Source of the DNA: Cycas panzhihuaensis
Lineage: Eukaryota > Cycadophyta
Direction of reading: 5' to 3'
NCBI GenBank assembly: GCA_023213395.1
Contig: CM041465.1
Span: 139,073,741 to 139,137,740, forward strand
DNA length: 64,000 bases
The number at the start of each line of letters is the position of its first letter. Within the stretch, counting starts at the first letter, position 1. The notes under the pieces were generated by a model. The model saw only the letters and a list, made by a program, of their open reading frames with translations. It had not been told where the DNA came from and did not search any database. A program made the translations under genes and the position numbers. Shown here piece by piece: positions 33,840-44,814 of the stretch.

Positions 33840-34212
33840 TGTTACATAGCTTATTCGACTAAGTTATGTAAACCACTATGGAACTTTGTGCATGTGTCAT
33901 GTAGCGGGCCAATAGTATGCATGGGCGCTACCGTCCAATAGAATGTAAGGCCACTTAGGCTACCAATAGGATTATATGTATAAGACTCTATTTTGTCTAT
34001 ATAAGGGTCATAAATTATAAATGATGGTTATCTTGATAGAAGATTCTATAAAGATTGTGCTGTGGTACTTTCTATCTTTTGGTGATCATTTAGTGCTCTG
34101 GTATTCCTGTGAAACTCTTAGTTAACTTATTTACTCTATTGGATAAGAAGACGCTACTACGATTGTCAAATTCTCTGCTATCTCAAGAGTATTGGTGAGA
34201 AGAAACCTCCCA
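33840..34212 (+). repeat. 5' LTR of Gypsy C
   Basis: 373 bases, TGTTACATAG...CTCCCA. CTATATAAGG near 33998-34007 is a probable TATA box, and the same box is in the 3' LTR. Confidence 0.9.
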
Positions 34213-34214
34213 AG

Positions 34215-34229
34215 TGGTATCAGAGCTGC
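34215..34229 (+). other. Primer-binding site of Gypsy C
   Basis: TGGTATCAGAGCTGC matches the initiator-Met tRNA site exactly over its first 12 bases, two bases after the LTR. Confidence 0.9.
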
Positions 34230-34922
34230 ATTGCAATCGTGGGAGGCTGCCTAAAAGACCATAATATTTTTTTTTCCCTATCAGATTGAGTACTCTCTCT
34301 ACCCTAGTAGAGATTGAGAAAAGACCTTTGCTTAGTACTCTCTCCATAGAGATTGAGGAACGGTATCGGGACAGTCCAAGAGTTGGGAGAAAGGGAAAAT
34401 TCTTTTCCCAGGTAACTCTAGTACTTTATCCCTTGTCTTTCATCTGGTTTTAATTTCATTCCTATATTTCGGTTCTAGCATTAAATTATATCTAAAGGAT
34501 AGATAATACTGTTGGGGGGCTACTTTTTTTTTCTCCCTCCCACCTCCTTTCCTAGGTATATAACACTGTTGGGTGGCTACCCAAATAGTTAGGTAGAGAC
34601 CCTGTACCAGGGGTCTTTAAATATCACAGGGATCTATCATTCTGGCTAAGCGCATAGTAGCCCTCCTACCCTTGGCATGCAGGATTGGAGTATCACTCCT
34701 GAGCCAAGCCCTAGACAGAACCTGGCTATGGAAGTGTGCCTCCACGTACCTTCGGGTATATAGGAGGATCCCACCTTCAGGTCCTAATCCTTTTCCAGCA
34801 TAGGTAACTCTCGACTGCTGAAGTCTTGTAGTGTAGTGGTTAGCGGTTAGCGCCACGAAGCTACCTACCCTGAACTTGTACAGTTTATTGGTAGGCCTAT
34901 AAGACCAAGCACACCTTATCTA
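34230..34922 (+). other. Gypsy C leader with foreign-looking segment
   Basis: Where gag is expected there is no gag-like frame. Two similar phrases, 'actgttggggggctac' (34509-34524) and 'actgttgggtggctac' (34566-34581), form an imperfect direct repeat. A minus-strand ORF (34856-34617) has no recognised motif. 34824-34856 resembles the 5' part of a tRNA. Confidence 0.45.
34824..34856 (+). other. tRNA-like fragment (Val-type 5' half)
   Basis: 'gtcttgtagtgtagtggtta' followed by 'gcg...gcc' resembles the D-arm side of plant tRNA-Val, including an A-box-like TAGTGTAGTGG. 'gttagcg' is repeated twice. No B box or acceptor partner follows, so this is a fragment at best. Confidence 0.3.
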
Positions 34923-35600
34923 GTGGTTGGTAGGATACTTTGGTTAAGGCACAATGTCATCAAGAAGCTGATCTATGTATGTAATGTTCTAAAAAATGGA
35001 CCACTGGTCACAATAGAATTTGCAAAGCTAGGAAGATGGTCTTCACAATTGACCCAAACTTACCCTCAAATGATGACCCTGAAACTGAGTATGAATATGA
35101 TGATGAACACCAAGACCACCCTACTGATGAGTTACCCCCAAACCACAGCACAAGTTTCCTTATCCACAGTTACCTCCATTGCATGTCCTAAACCACTTCG
35201 AGTCAAAGGAATACTTAGGAAAACCCCAATTACCATTTTGATCGATGGTGGCGTGTTGCTAAATTTCATCGACATCTCCATTTCCTGCTAATTGAATCTT
35301 TACATAGAACCTAAAACTGGCTTTACTTGCTCCTTACCTGGTCATCACACACTCCATTGTATGGGAACAATAAAAACCTCATGGTCCATATTGGCTCATA
35401 TACCCTTGTCTCTGATTTTTATTCCCTATCCATAGGTGGGCTAGATGCAATTCTTAGCGTACAATGGCTCTAGAACCTAGGAACTTATAGCACGAATAAC
35501 TCACCCATGACCCCCTTTATTATGTTCAAAGATTACATGGGCCACTCTCATAAACTTTATGGGATACAAGATCCCCTAAACAAAGTAATCTCACCCTCAT
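34923..35600 (+). pseudogene. Gypsy C protease region, broken
   Basis: 'LRVKGILRKTPITILIDGGVLLNFIDIS' (35190-35280) corresponds to the retropepsin site; D-G-G is kept, but the S-T-H after it is altered. Downstream 'LDAILSVQWL'-like sequence (35430-35470) matches the end of the domain. Stops are frequent. Confidence 0.65.
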
Positions 35601-36585
35601 AAATGCGCCACCAACTCAACGGTAACATCTGATACATCGTTCATCTTAACCATATCTAGGCCCCCTTGGGCATCCACCTTGATATCCAACAAGTATTAGA
35701 TCGATACCAATCTATATTTGCTTCGTTACCTACTAGCCCCCCACCTGATCGAGGCTTTACTATACTATTGAATTACAAAGTTCGCACGACCTGATTAGCC
35801 TTCGACCATATAGAAATTCCTATTTCCAAAAAAATGAAATCAAAAAAATCAGGTAGGAATTGTTGGACATGGGTATCATCCAACCTAGTAAAAGCCCGTA
35901 TGTGGCACCCATCATCTTAGTTTGTAAGAAGGATGGCTCTTTTTGACTTTATGTTGATTATCGTGCGCTCAATAAAATCATCATAAAAAATAAGTTCCCC
36001 ACGCCACGAATCGATGACATGCTAGATGAAATCCATGGTGCTGCAATTTGTACCAAACTTGATTTACAGTCAGGATACTACTAAATCCCCATCTTACCAA
36101 AGAATCAACATAAAACAACTTTTTGAATCTACCATGGCCACTTTGAGTTCCAAGTCATGCCCTTTGGCCTATATAATGCTTCAACCACCTTTCAGGCCCT
36201 CATGAACAAGACATTTTCTCCATACTTACAAAAATTTATCATCATCTTCTTCGACGATATTCTTATCTATAGCTCAAACATGCCGGCCCACATCCCACAT
36301 CTAGAAACAGTCCTCCAAATCCTAGCTGAGAATAAACTATATGCTAAGCTCTTGAAATGTGAATTTGGGAAATTTGAATTACAATACCTTGGGCATATTA
36401 TATCCTTTGTAGGGGTTTGGGTGGATCCTGATAAAATCTCTATCATCACTAATTGGCCAACCCCAAAAGCCTTGACCCAATTATGGGCTTTCCTAGGACT
36501 TATGGGATTCTATCGTCGGTTCGTTCAAAATTATGCCACCCTAACCACTCCCTTAACCCACTTACTTTGGAAGGATTCCTTCCAG
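35601..36585 (+). pseudogene. Gypsy C reverse transcriptase, partly open
   Basis: The N-terminal half (35690-36150) has frameshifts and stops but shows '[13 protein letters not shown]' and '[13 protein letters not shown]'-like motifs. From 36157 to 36588 the frame is open for 143 codons: 'MPFGLYNASTTFQALMNKTF', the intact catalytic 'FFDDILIYS' (36250-36276), 'LQYLGHIISFVGVWVDP' and 'FLGLMGFYRRFVQNYA'. This is the best-preserved RT segment in the window. Confidence 0.9.
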
Positions 36586-36689
36586 TAGTCCCCCTCAGCT
36601 AATGAGGCCTTCCTCCATTTAAAGGAGGTCATGACAACCACCCCAGTCTTGGCCTCCCCTGACTTTTCTCGGCCTTTCCAATTAGAATG
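36586..36689 (+). pseudogene. Gypsy C RNase H, 5' piece
   Basis: 'ANEAFLHLKEVMTTTPVLAS' and 'DFSRPFQLE' (36600-36687) start the RNase H. The frame resumes exactly at 39489 ('CDASGF') once the solo LTR and one target copy are removed. Confidence 0.85.
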
Positions 36690-38433
36690 TATTTTCCAGC
36701 TACCGGGAATGGATATGGATAGGTCGACTCAGGTAAGCACATGTATGCTTCTTCCTTTTCACTTTTACTATTTCTTTGGGAAGGCTGACAGAAGTATTTC
36801 ATCATTGCATGATTGACTGCTTCATTCGTATGATCACCTTGCATCCATTTGGCTTGATCATGCTGCTTGTCGTATTGTGAGCCTATGACGACCCAATGAG
36901 ACCTACCTTTCTACAAGGTAGGCATCCCCATGGCACTCCATGACCCTCTATGCTACCTCCATGTCACCTTAAGCCTCACTTGATTTGTATGACCTATTCA
37001 TGCCCTGATTTTGAGCTCTTACCATGACATTTCCAGGACCTTTAGCCCTTGATACTACTTTTGGCCTTGTTCACATGCCTTTCAGATTGTCCCTAGCTAC
37101 TTGGACAAGAGGGCCAACCCCTCTCAGGCCGGCCACATCAGCTTTTAAGGCTCCCAGAACCCAGATTATTGCCATTCTAGCTTTCTGGTCCTGCACCAAT
37201 GTAAACTTAGCGGTACCACAAAGTTTACTGCAGTGCGACTGCTGCAAGTTATTTTTTTAATCTGTCATGGTAATTCTTGCCTTTTTCATAGAATTTCCAC
37301 ATGTCCACTCACCTAACTCAGCTCTATTCATGCCCTAAACACTTGATTAGGGTTGATATGGGTATAAAACCCAAAAAGACCATTATTTTACATCTCTTGG
37401 CTCTCCAACTTAACTTTCTACTACTACAATTTCTGCTCTTTTCTTCCTTCCTTCCATAGGTGCATCTGCAATCCTGCATTTCCTACTTCTCTAGTCCAGG
37501 ATCTGCCTGCAATGACTCTTCTCCATGGTGGGAAGCTCCTCTCCAAGCACTCTCAAGTGAGCTTTGCATGGTTCTCTTCCAAATATGCCCAAGCAAGTGT
37601 CTCCTATGGCCGCCTTTAGGGAAACCTCCTGCAAAACCCTACAAGAACTCTTCTTCTTCACTGGTTGTAGGGGCATATATGCCCTAGACTTAGCCCAGTA
37701 GGTACCTTAGGTCCTATTTTTAGATTTTTGTGAGTATTATTTCCATATTAGACTCATATTCAAGTGTGTTTTCTTGCTTTCTTCTCGTTTGGCTTTGGTA
37801 AACATTATTTTCCTTGAGTTTAGCCTTGTATCTTCAGATTTCCACCATTTCTCCATTGGTTTTCCTCAAGAAAGCAGCGGGAGAAGGCTCACAAAGGCTA
37901 GATGAAGGGAGTAAGGTGGGATCTATCCTACTTAGGCCTACTCCCCAAGGGCAATGCCCTTCCCGCCTTTCTTCTCTTGCTCCATGCTTTCCTTGGGTTA
38001 ACTAGGAGAAGGTGGTGCTTAAGCCTATGCTGAATTATCAGTATATGCAGCCCTTACTATGGTGATTCCAGGTCTCCATGCCTCCCTCTTGGACCCTCTT
38101 CATGCCCCTAACATTTCTTGGCATCCCTTTAGAGTCTTGGTCAAGGCTAGCATGATGGGTCACTATCCATAGTGACTCCATTATCTTGGTACCTCTCCAA
38201 CATCTTGCTACACATATTCTCATATTTGTTGGCTATCATAAGTTGTTATTTGTCCCTACCTTGCTATGCTCAAAGGCTGTGTGGAGAACCTAGTGGAGGG
38301 TTTTGCCATCCTGAGGCTTCCCTTCCCTTTTTCTTGCTTGATGTGTATGGTTACTTGAGGAAAGTTGAAGTTGTCTATAATAGTAATTTCTCTAACTTAA
38401 ATGTAATGTTTTGACATATACTTTACATATATT

Positions 38434-38502
<69 letters not shown>

Positions 38503-39483
38503 CCCTTCTTACAGCCCCTTCTTGGAAGGGATAAACTTTCATGTGTGTAGGTTTGAAGTGGCATTTTACAAAGGAAAAGACGTCCGGATCCGGGTAAGCT
38601 TTACCCTCTTTTTGCCTTCGCTTATTTGCTTCCTTTTCTGCCTCGCTTACTTTTCATAAGGGGAAGGTAAGGAAGCCCTCGTCTTCCGCATTGATCTTGA
38701 TCACACATCCACCGACTAGGGAGAGAGCATGCGTTGCACGTGGGTGAGGTCTTCCGTTGACCACTACACTTCCCTGGTATGCACCATCTCTCTCTTCATC
38801 CATCCATTTTCCTTTCTCGCTTTTATTTAAAATCTATGCTTCAGTTTAATAGATCACGTGAAAGCGAAAGGTTAATGATATTGGTTACTTGCATTTATAT
38901 GTAGTATTCTTGTCCCATGTAAGAAAAGGACATAGTAGGAACCCCATTCCTCTTCCTCTTCCTATCAATCCAAACATACCCTTAGATGCATCTCGTTTAG
39001 CTTTGCTTACTTGCATGCATAATACTTGCTCTACTTTTCTTTTTTGTCTATTAGTTGTTAAAAGGAGGACGTAGATTTAGCCCCTCTTCCATTCCCTCTC
39101 TTTGTTTTATTTGCCTAGACCAAATAACTAAGGGAGGCCTGCTTACATCATAGGCCCTCACCTACCTCATCCACATTCATTTTCCTTCGTCATAAGGAAA
39201 TTCCTTGAGGATTCCTCTTCTTTCCTTATGACCATCCAAGGGTAGGAGGACCTTCCTCTCGAGGCCATCTAGATTACCCCCTATATGCACTCTCCCTTTT
39301 AGATTGAAGGCTACTCTAAGGTAGTTGGGTGCCATTCGCAGATCTCAAACTCGCACTCTGGTGCACGGGGCGCCCTACGTGGTGCTCTCTTTGCTTATAA
39401 GTTCTTACCCACACCTTCGACATTAACTGTTGACTACTATCATTCCTATTGAGCATAGTGACTATCCTGTAGATGCGCGTCCA
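36690..39483 (+). mobile_element. Solo LTR of the Gypsy 1 family inside Gypsy C
   Basis: Starts TATTTTCCAGC (TG changed to TA) and ends GCGTCCA, 2794 bases. Target copies GAATG (36685-36689) and TAATG (39484-39488) differ at one base. The first 30 bases match the Gypsy 1 5' LTR closely ('agctaccgggaatggata'). It contains a TATAAAA box at 37363-37369 and a long AT microsatellite. The joined RNase H frame proves the insertion point. Confidence 0.9.
38437..38500. repeat. AT microsatellite, about 32 units
   Basis: 64 bases of alternating AT inside the solo LTR. The Gypsy 1 LTRs have only a short 'atatatacttgcatatacata' at the matching place (1428, 13580), so the repeat expanded in this copy. The ORF across it (38411-38659) is a repeat artefact. 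Confidence 0.95.
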
Positions 39484-39488
39484 TAATG

Positions 39489-39950
39489 CGATGCCTCTGG
39501 GTTTAGATTAGGTGCGGTCTTAATGTAAGACTTCCACCCCATTGCCTTCGAAAGTCAAAAACTCAAAGATCATGAGTGTAGACTTTCTCCCTATCAAAAA
39601 GAAATGCGGGCCATCCTCCATGCTATTGACAAGTGGTGACAGTATCTACTTGGTTGTAAATTCACTATCCTCATTGATCATCATAGCCTTCGTCATTTAC
39701 TAGATCAGCTAATCCTCTCAGAAGAGCAGGCAAAATGGGTCGACCGCCTCTAAGTTTTTGATTTTACAATCACATATAAAAAGGGGAAAGATAACATTGT
39801 GGTAGATGCCCTCTTGAGGTTCCCTTCACCTACACTTGGAAATAACACCAGTCATACTGAGGACCCCACCATTTATGCCATTTCCTCCCCACAACAGACA
39901 TGGCTATATGATTTAGCAATGGCTAACCAAAACCAACATGATTTTACGCA
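39489..39950 (+). pseudogene. Gypsy C RNase H, 3' piece
   Basis: 'CDASGFRLGAVLM', 'LSPYQKEMRAILHAIDKW', 'FTILIDHHSLRHLLDQ' and 'ITYKKGKDNIVVDAL' follow the standard order, and the stops are at expected Gln and Trp codons (for example about 39526, 39637, 39750). Confidence 0.85.
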
Positions 39951-41100
39951 CTAGGCCAATAAGGTCCACACTCATAAGGATTGGTCCATCCATAATAATC
40001 TTCTCTTATACTAAAATTGCATATTCGTGCATCCCCTCTTAGCTTTTATCCTATGAATTTTATCAGAATATCATTCTTCCCCTCTTGGTGGCCACTCTGG
40101 TTTTGATAAAACTTACCGTAGGATTCATTCTAACTTCTTTTGGCTAGAAATAAAATCCACCATCCTTACCTTTGTTTCAGAATGTGATACATGCCAACGT
40201 AACAAAGCTGATACAAAACCCCAACCGGGCCTCCTTCAACCATTGCATATCCCACAAGGTAAATGGCAAGATATTGCCATGGACTTTATAATGGGCCTAC
40301 CACCATCTGCTGGATCTGACTCCATTTTATTAGTCATAGATCGCTTGACAAAATATGCCCACTTCTTGCCCATCCACACAACCTATAAAGCCCCATACAT
40401 CGCTGACATCTACATCTAGATAATATTTCATTTGCACGGTTTTCCATCCACCATTGTATGCGATCGTGACCCTAAATTTACTAGCTCCTTTTGGCAAGAG
40501 CTATTTCATGCATTAGGAACATCATTCAATATGAGTTTTGCATACCATCTACAGACCGATGGCCAGTCTGAGGTCCTTAACAAAACTCTGGAGACCTAGT
40601 TACATTGCTTTGCATCTGACCACCAATCTAAATGGACATCATGGCTAGATCTAGCTGAGTATTGGCACAACTCCTCACACCATTTAGCCATCAGAATGTC
40701 CCCATTTTTGGCTCTCTATGAGTATCCCCCACCGTCCTACCACACCTTAGCTACCAATCTCCATATGATAGTAGTGCAACAAAAATTACAGCATATGAAC
40801 CAAATTCTCCACACCCTTAAACAAAACCTATCCATGGCCCAAAATCGAATGAAACAATTAGCAGACTGCCGCTGCCCTGATCACTCCTTCAATATTGGGG
40901 ATCTGGTATTTCTTCGTCTCCAACCTTATAAGCAATAATCCCTTCACCATCATAAGAACCACAAACTTAGCCCTCGATATTATGGCCCCTATAAAGTCCT
41001 TAAATGTATTGGTGAAGTTGCATGTGCTCTCAACCTTCCCCCCACCACAAACATCCATAATGTTTTTCATGTCTCCTATCTTCGAAAGTGTCTAAGCAAA
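39951..41100 (+). pseudogene. Gypsy C integrase, broken
   Basis: The zinc-binding domain 'HSSPLGGHSGFDKTYRRI' and 'SECDTCQRNK' (40072-40210) keeps H, H, C, C. The core shows 'WQDIAMDFIMGLPPSAG' (first Asp, about 40280), 'TIVCDRDPKFTSSFWQ' (second Asp, about 40465) and 'TDGQSEVLNKTLE' (Glu, about 40570). 'MSPFLALYEYPPPSY' and a GPY/F module ('RYYGPYKVL', about 40975-41003) follow. Five or so stops lie in it, most at expected Gln/Trp/Arg codons. Confidence 0.9.
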
Positions 41101-41130
41101 ACCCATACTCCCTAGACAACCCTTCTAATT

Positions 41131-41325
41131 TTGGATGAAGAGCAAACCTTGTTCGTATCTCCAGAACATATCCTGGCTACCAGACGACGGCATCTCCGAA
41201 ATCGATCCAGTTTAGAATATTTGATACAGTGGACAGGCTATACCTATGACGAAGCAACTTGGGAGTCCAGTGAGTTTATCAAAAATCACCCACATCTCAT
41301 ATGCCTCGAGGACTTGGCATCTTAG
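41131..41325 (+). pseudogene. Gypsy C chromodomain end of pol
   Basis: This open 64-codon end of the polyprotein contains 'LEYLIQWTGYTYDEATWESSEFI', given here in two parts: Y-L-I-Q-W-x-G-Y and D-E-A-T-W-E. These are the chromodomain signature, intact here. The frame ends at TAG 41323, twelve bases before the 3' LTR, overlapping the purine tract region. Confidence 0.85.
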
Positions 41326-41336
41326 GGGAGGGGACT
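41325..41336 (+). other. Polypurine tract of Gypsy C
   Basis: GGGGAGGGGACT directly before the LTR. Confidence 0.7.
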
Positions 41337-41708
41337 TATTACATAACATATCCGACTAAGTTATATAAACCACTATGGAACTTTATGCATGTGTCGTCTA
41401 GCAGTCCAATAGTATGCATGGGCACTACTGTCTAATAAAATGTAAGGCCGCTTAGGCTGCCAATAGGATTACATGTATAAGACCCTATTTTGTCTATATA
41501 AGGGTCATAAATTGTAAATGATGGTTATCTTGATAGAACATTTTATAAAGATTATGCTGCGGCACTTTTTATCTTTTGGTGATCATTTAGCGCTCTGTGT
41601 TCATATGAAACTCTTGGTTAACTTGTTTACCCTGTTGGATAAGAAGACACTATTGCGATTGTCAAATTCTCTGCTATCTCAAGAGTATTGGCGAGAAGAA
41701 ACGTCCCA
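41337..41708 (+). repeat. 3' LTR of Gypsy C
   Basis: 372 bases, TATTACATAA...GTCCCA (TG changed to TA), nearly the same length as the 5' LTR, with scattered transitions. Confidence 0.9.
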
Positions 41709-42250
41709 TAATACTATCCTAGAATTTTGGTAATGAACATAACCAGGTAATAATCTTGTTCTCATCCTCAATCGTGATATCAATATAAACTAACTGACAA
41801 ATAAGAGTATTAAAAATATTTAAATGATCATTAAATTTTATACTTTCCTTTATTTACAATGAGTACAATTACCTCTTCAAGTAAATTTGATTCATCACTG
41901 ATTTGGTCATATATAAGTCTTCCAATTAGGTCTATAATCCTATTGTTGTCTCCTCCTTTGTGATGTTAAATAGAACTTCATCTGCCAAGCATAATCATAT
42001 TGTGCTAAGAGCCCTATTATCTAAATCATCCCATTCATCATCATCCACCCCTGTGGGTTTCTTTGATTTGCCTATATGATCTCTGTATAAACCTTATTAT
42101 ACTAAAACATCGTACGCTTCAGCTTCCCCAACTCAAAGTTATTCTTTCCATTGAATTTCTCCACCTTAAATTTCACATTTGTCAATTTCACCATTTGGTG
42201 TAGAAAAAGTTGATACCAAAACCTTTACAAACTTACTACAATAATAAAAG
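41709..42250 (-). pseudogene. Array unit A: gag N-terminal part
   Basis: On the minus strand this is the first part of Copia gag: start region with the 'KFKVEKFNGKNNFELGKLK'-like segment at 42120-42190 and the 'IRLCLAD' block near 41970-42000. It joins 33839 once Gypsy C is removed. Confidence 0.7.
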
Positions 42251-42264
42251 TGGCTCTGATACCA
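42251..42264 (-). other. Primer-binding site of unit A
   Basis: TGGCTCTGATACCA is complementary to the initiator-Met tRNA 3' end, five bases from the LTR. Confidence 0.85.
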
Positions 42265-42269
42265 CTTAT

Positions 42270-42935
42270 TGAGAAAATTAGGTCCCAAGAACCAGAAATT
42301 ATCACCAAGAACTAAACTATTTTGCAACTAGCTATAGGAATCGAAACTAAAATTTAACATATAAGATCTTAAATGAGAGATAATATAATAAATGATTTAG
42401 AAAGCTAAATCATCACATATACACCCAATATAATATGATAAAACCCTAGCAATGTGCTAGGAAAACATCCACACAGGAAATATATTGATCTTTATTATCA
42501 AAGAATGAAGAAATATATATAATCTGTAGTAGAATACTCATAAGAATAATAACCAGTGACCTAACTCCTCACAATACATCCAATATATGGAATACCATCA
42601 ACATAATGGAAAAACACCCTAAATTAGACTATATGAGAGAGTCATACAAGGCACAAATCTTGACTATCAAATTTAGGATAATTGGAATGAATGACCTTGA
42701 TTCTCTTTACAATTTAGTATGCTTTTCAATGCTATTTTTTGAGTCAAGGGCTACTGCCACTAAATCCTCTCTTTGTAGGCAGGAGGGGGGGGGGGGGTTC
42801 TATCTCCCCCCACACTCCTAGCCAAGGGGGGCTCCTGCCCCCTTTGGATCCCCCCACAGAAGTTTAAGGGGGAAACTATGCTCCTAACCTCTCAAAATTT
42901 TAGCTTCTAAAACATTGTTGTCACATTATCTAACA
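42270..42935 (-). repeat. Array LTR 2, shared by units A and B
   Basis: 666 bases. It acts as 5' LTR of unit A and 3' LTR of unit B. A homopolymer-like G run is at 42783-42798. Confidence 0.9.
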
Positions 42936-44620
42936 ATCTCTACCTTGAAAATAATTTACCTGATACCTTTCTTAGACCATTACATCATCTTTTTTGTAAG
43001 ATAAGAGAAGTCAAACACCATTTGAACTTCTCCAATAGTATTGGTTTTGTAAACATATCAGTATAATTCTATTTTGTATTAACCTTCTCAAGTGCCACTC
43101 CACCTACTTCCATAACCTGTATGACAAAAAGGTACTTAAGAGTAATATACTTTGTTCTGCTATGATAAGTTGGATTCTTTGCTAAGTAAATGGCACTTTG
43201 ATTATCACAAAATACCTTTACCTTTTCCTGTTTCCTTCCAAGCTCAACTAATAGACCTGCAACCATATTGCTTCTTTATAAGCATGTGTTATAGCAATAT
43301 ATTCTACTTATATAGTTGATAATATAATTATGCTCTATAATTTTGACATCCAACTAACCAAACTATTTGCAAGAGTAAATACATAACTTAAAGTAAACCT
43401 TCTCTTATTTAAATCTCCTACAAAGTCTGAATCAACATATCCATAAATCTAATTACCTATACCTTCAAAGATAATGTAATAGTCACTTATGCCCCTTAAA
43501 TATCAAAGCACCCATTTCACTACTACCCAATGTTCCTTTATTGGATTTTCCATAAACTTGCTAACTATACTAACTGCATGTGAAATGTTAAGTCTTAGAC
43601 ATACCATGGCATACATAAAACTTCCCACTATGCTGGCATGAGGTACAAAAGATATATAATCATTTTCTACTTTATTACTAGGACTCATACTCGAAGAAAG
43701 CTTGAAATAGGAAGCCAATAGGATACTCATTGGTTTCAAATTTGCCATACCAAATTTGGTTAACACCTTCTCCACATATTTCTACTGTGATAACCATAGC
43801 TTACAATTTTTCCTATCTCTATGTATGTTCATACCTAAGATTTATTTTGTAGCTTCTATATCCTTCATATCAAAAGTCCTAGTCAATTGAGCCTTTAACT
43901 TATTTATTTCAGCCATGCTCTTATTTGCAACTAATATGTCATTGTTAAAGAATTTAAAGTAAACAAAATAATCATACTCACTTCTTTTAAAATTTTGGCT
44001 CTCCATAAAGGCATCAAACTTTCTATACCATTGTCTGGGTGATTGTTTCAGGCCATACAATGATTTTCTGAGCCTACAAATAAGTCTTTTTTTGCCATCT
44101 TATACAAACCCTTCTAGCCAATCTATATAGATCTCCTCATCTAAATCTCCATGTAGAAAATCTATTTTTACATCTAACTACTCTAACTCTAAATCAAGAG
44201 AAGCTACTAATGCTAACAGAACTTGAATTGAAATAAGTTGATAATTGGTGAAAAGATCTTATGAAAATCAATACTTGCTTTCTATGCAAAACCTTTAGCC
44301 ACCAGTCTTGCCCTGTATTTGTCAACCTTTCCATCAACATTTGCTTTATTCTTGAAAACCTACCTATAACTAATAGTGTTCCTATCATGTGGAAGTTCTA
44401 CCAAGTCTCATGAATTATTTTTCTTTGAAGCATCTATCTTTTCCTGCGTAGCCCTCTTCCACTTCTCACTATGGATATCATCTACTGCTTCTTGATAGCA
44501 TATAGGCTCACCATCATTAGAAATTAAAGTAATATAAATAGAAGGGATATATCTGTCAAGTGGATGATTGACTGATATAGATCTTCTAACAGTTGGTGGA
44601 GGTGTGTCCACATACTACTA
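42936..44620 (-). pseudogene. Array unit B: RNase H and RT, catalytic box deleted
   Basis: 'KVFCDNQSAIYLAKNP' and 'YHSRTKYITLKY' (43266-43069) are the RNase H C-terminal half. RT pieces are 'MYGLKQSPRQWYRKFDAFMES' (44060 down) and the 'ASIVGSFMYAMVCLRLNISHAV' junction (43775-43503). About 35 bases that encode the hydrophobic stretch and first part of the Y-x-D-D box in other units are missing at about 43943, so the RT cannot be active. 44611-44408 is the linker before RT. Confidence 0.85.
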
Positions 44621-44814
44621 TAAATTTACTACAGATTCATCTTCATAAAAGTCTTCCTACTCTTCTATTTCAAAAGATGGTTGGGTCTTAAGCTTAACTT
44701 GTTGATATTCACCTTTCTACTTCTATTTCACTTCAACTTCTACACTATCTAATTTTAGAAAGGGAGATTCATCAAACATAATATCTCTATTAATAGTGAT
44801 TTTGTGGGTAGTAG

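Larger units (their letters stand above)
33840..41708 (+). mobile_element. Gypsy C: chromovirus inserted in gag of unit A, gag not recognisable, itself split by a solo LTR
   Basis: LTRs 33840-34212 and 41337-41708. The target duplication TAATA is perfect (33835-33839 and 41709-41713), and the empty site in unit B reads 'gaggtgacaatattatcctagg' (46380-46402). The primer-binding site is at 34215. The internal part holds protease, RT, RNase H, integrase and chromodomain. The Tat-like solo LTR 36690-39483 splits RNase H. Confidence 0.9.

Noticed and set aside
34617-34856. Minus-strand 79-codon ORF in the Gypsy C leader
   Set aside because: No motif, and it overlaps the tRNA-like piece on the other strand. 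Treated as a chance frame.
34824-34856. Functional tRNA gene
   Set aside because: Only the 5' half resembles a tRNA. There is no anticodon arm, B box or acceptor pairing.
38411-38659. ORF with long Tyr-Ile repeats
   Set aside because: It is a translation of the AT microsatellite.
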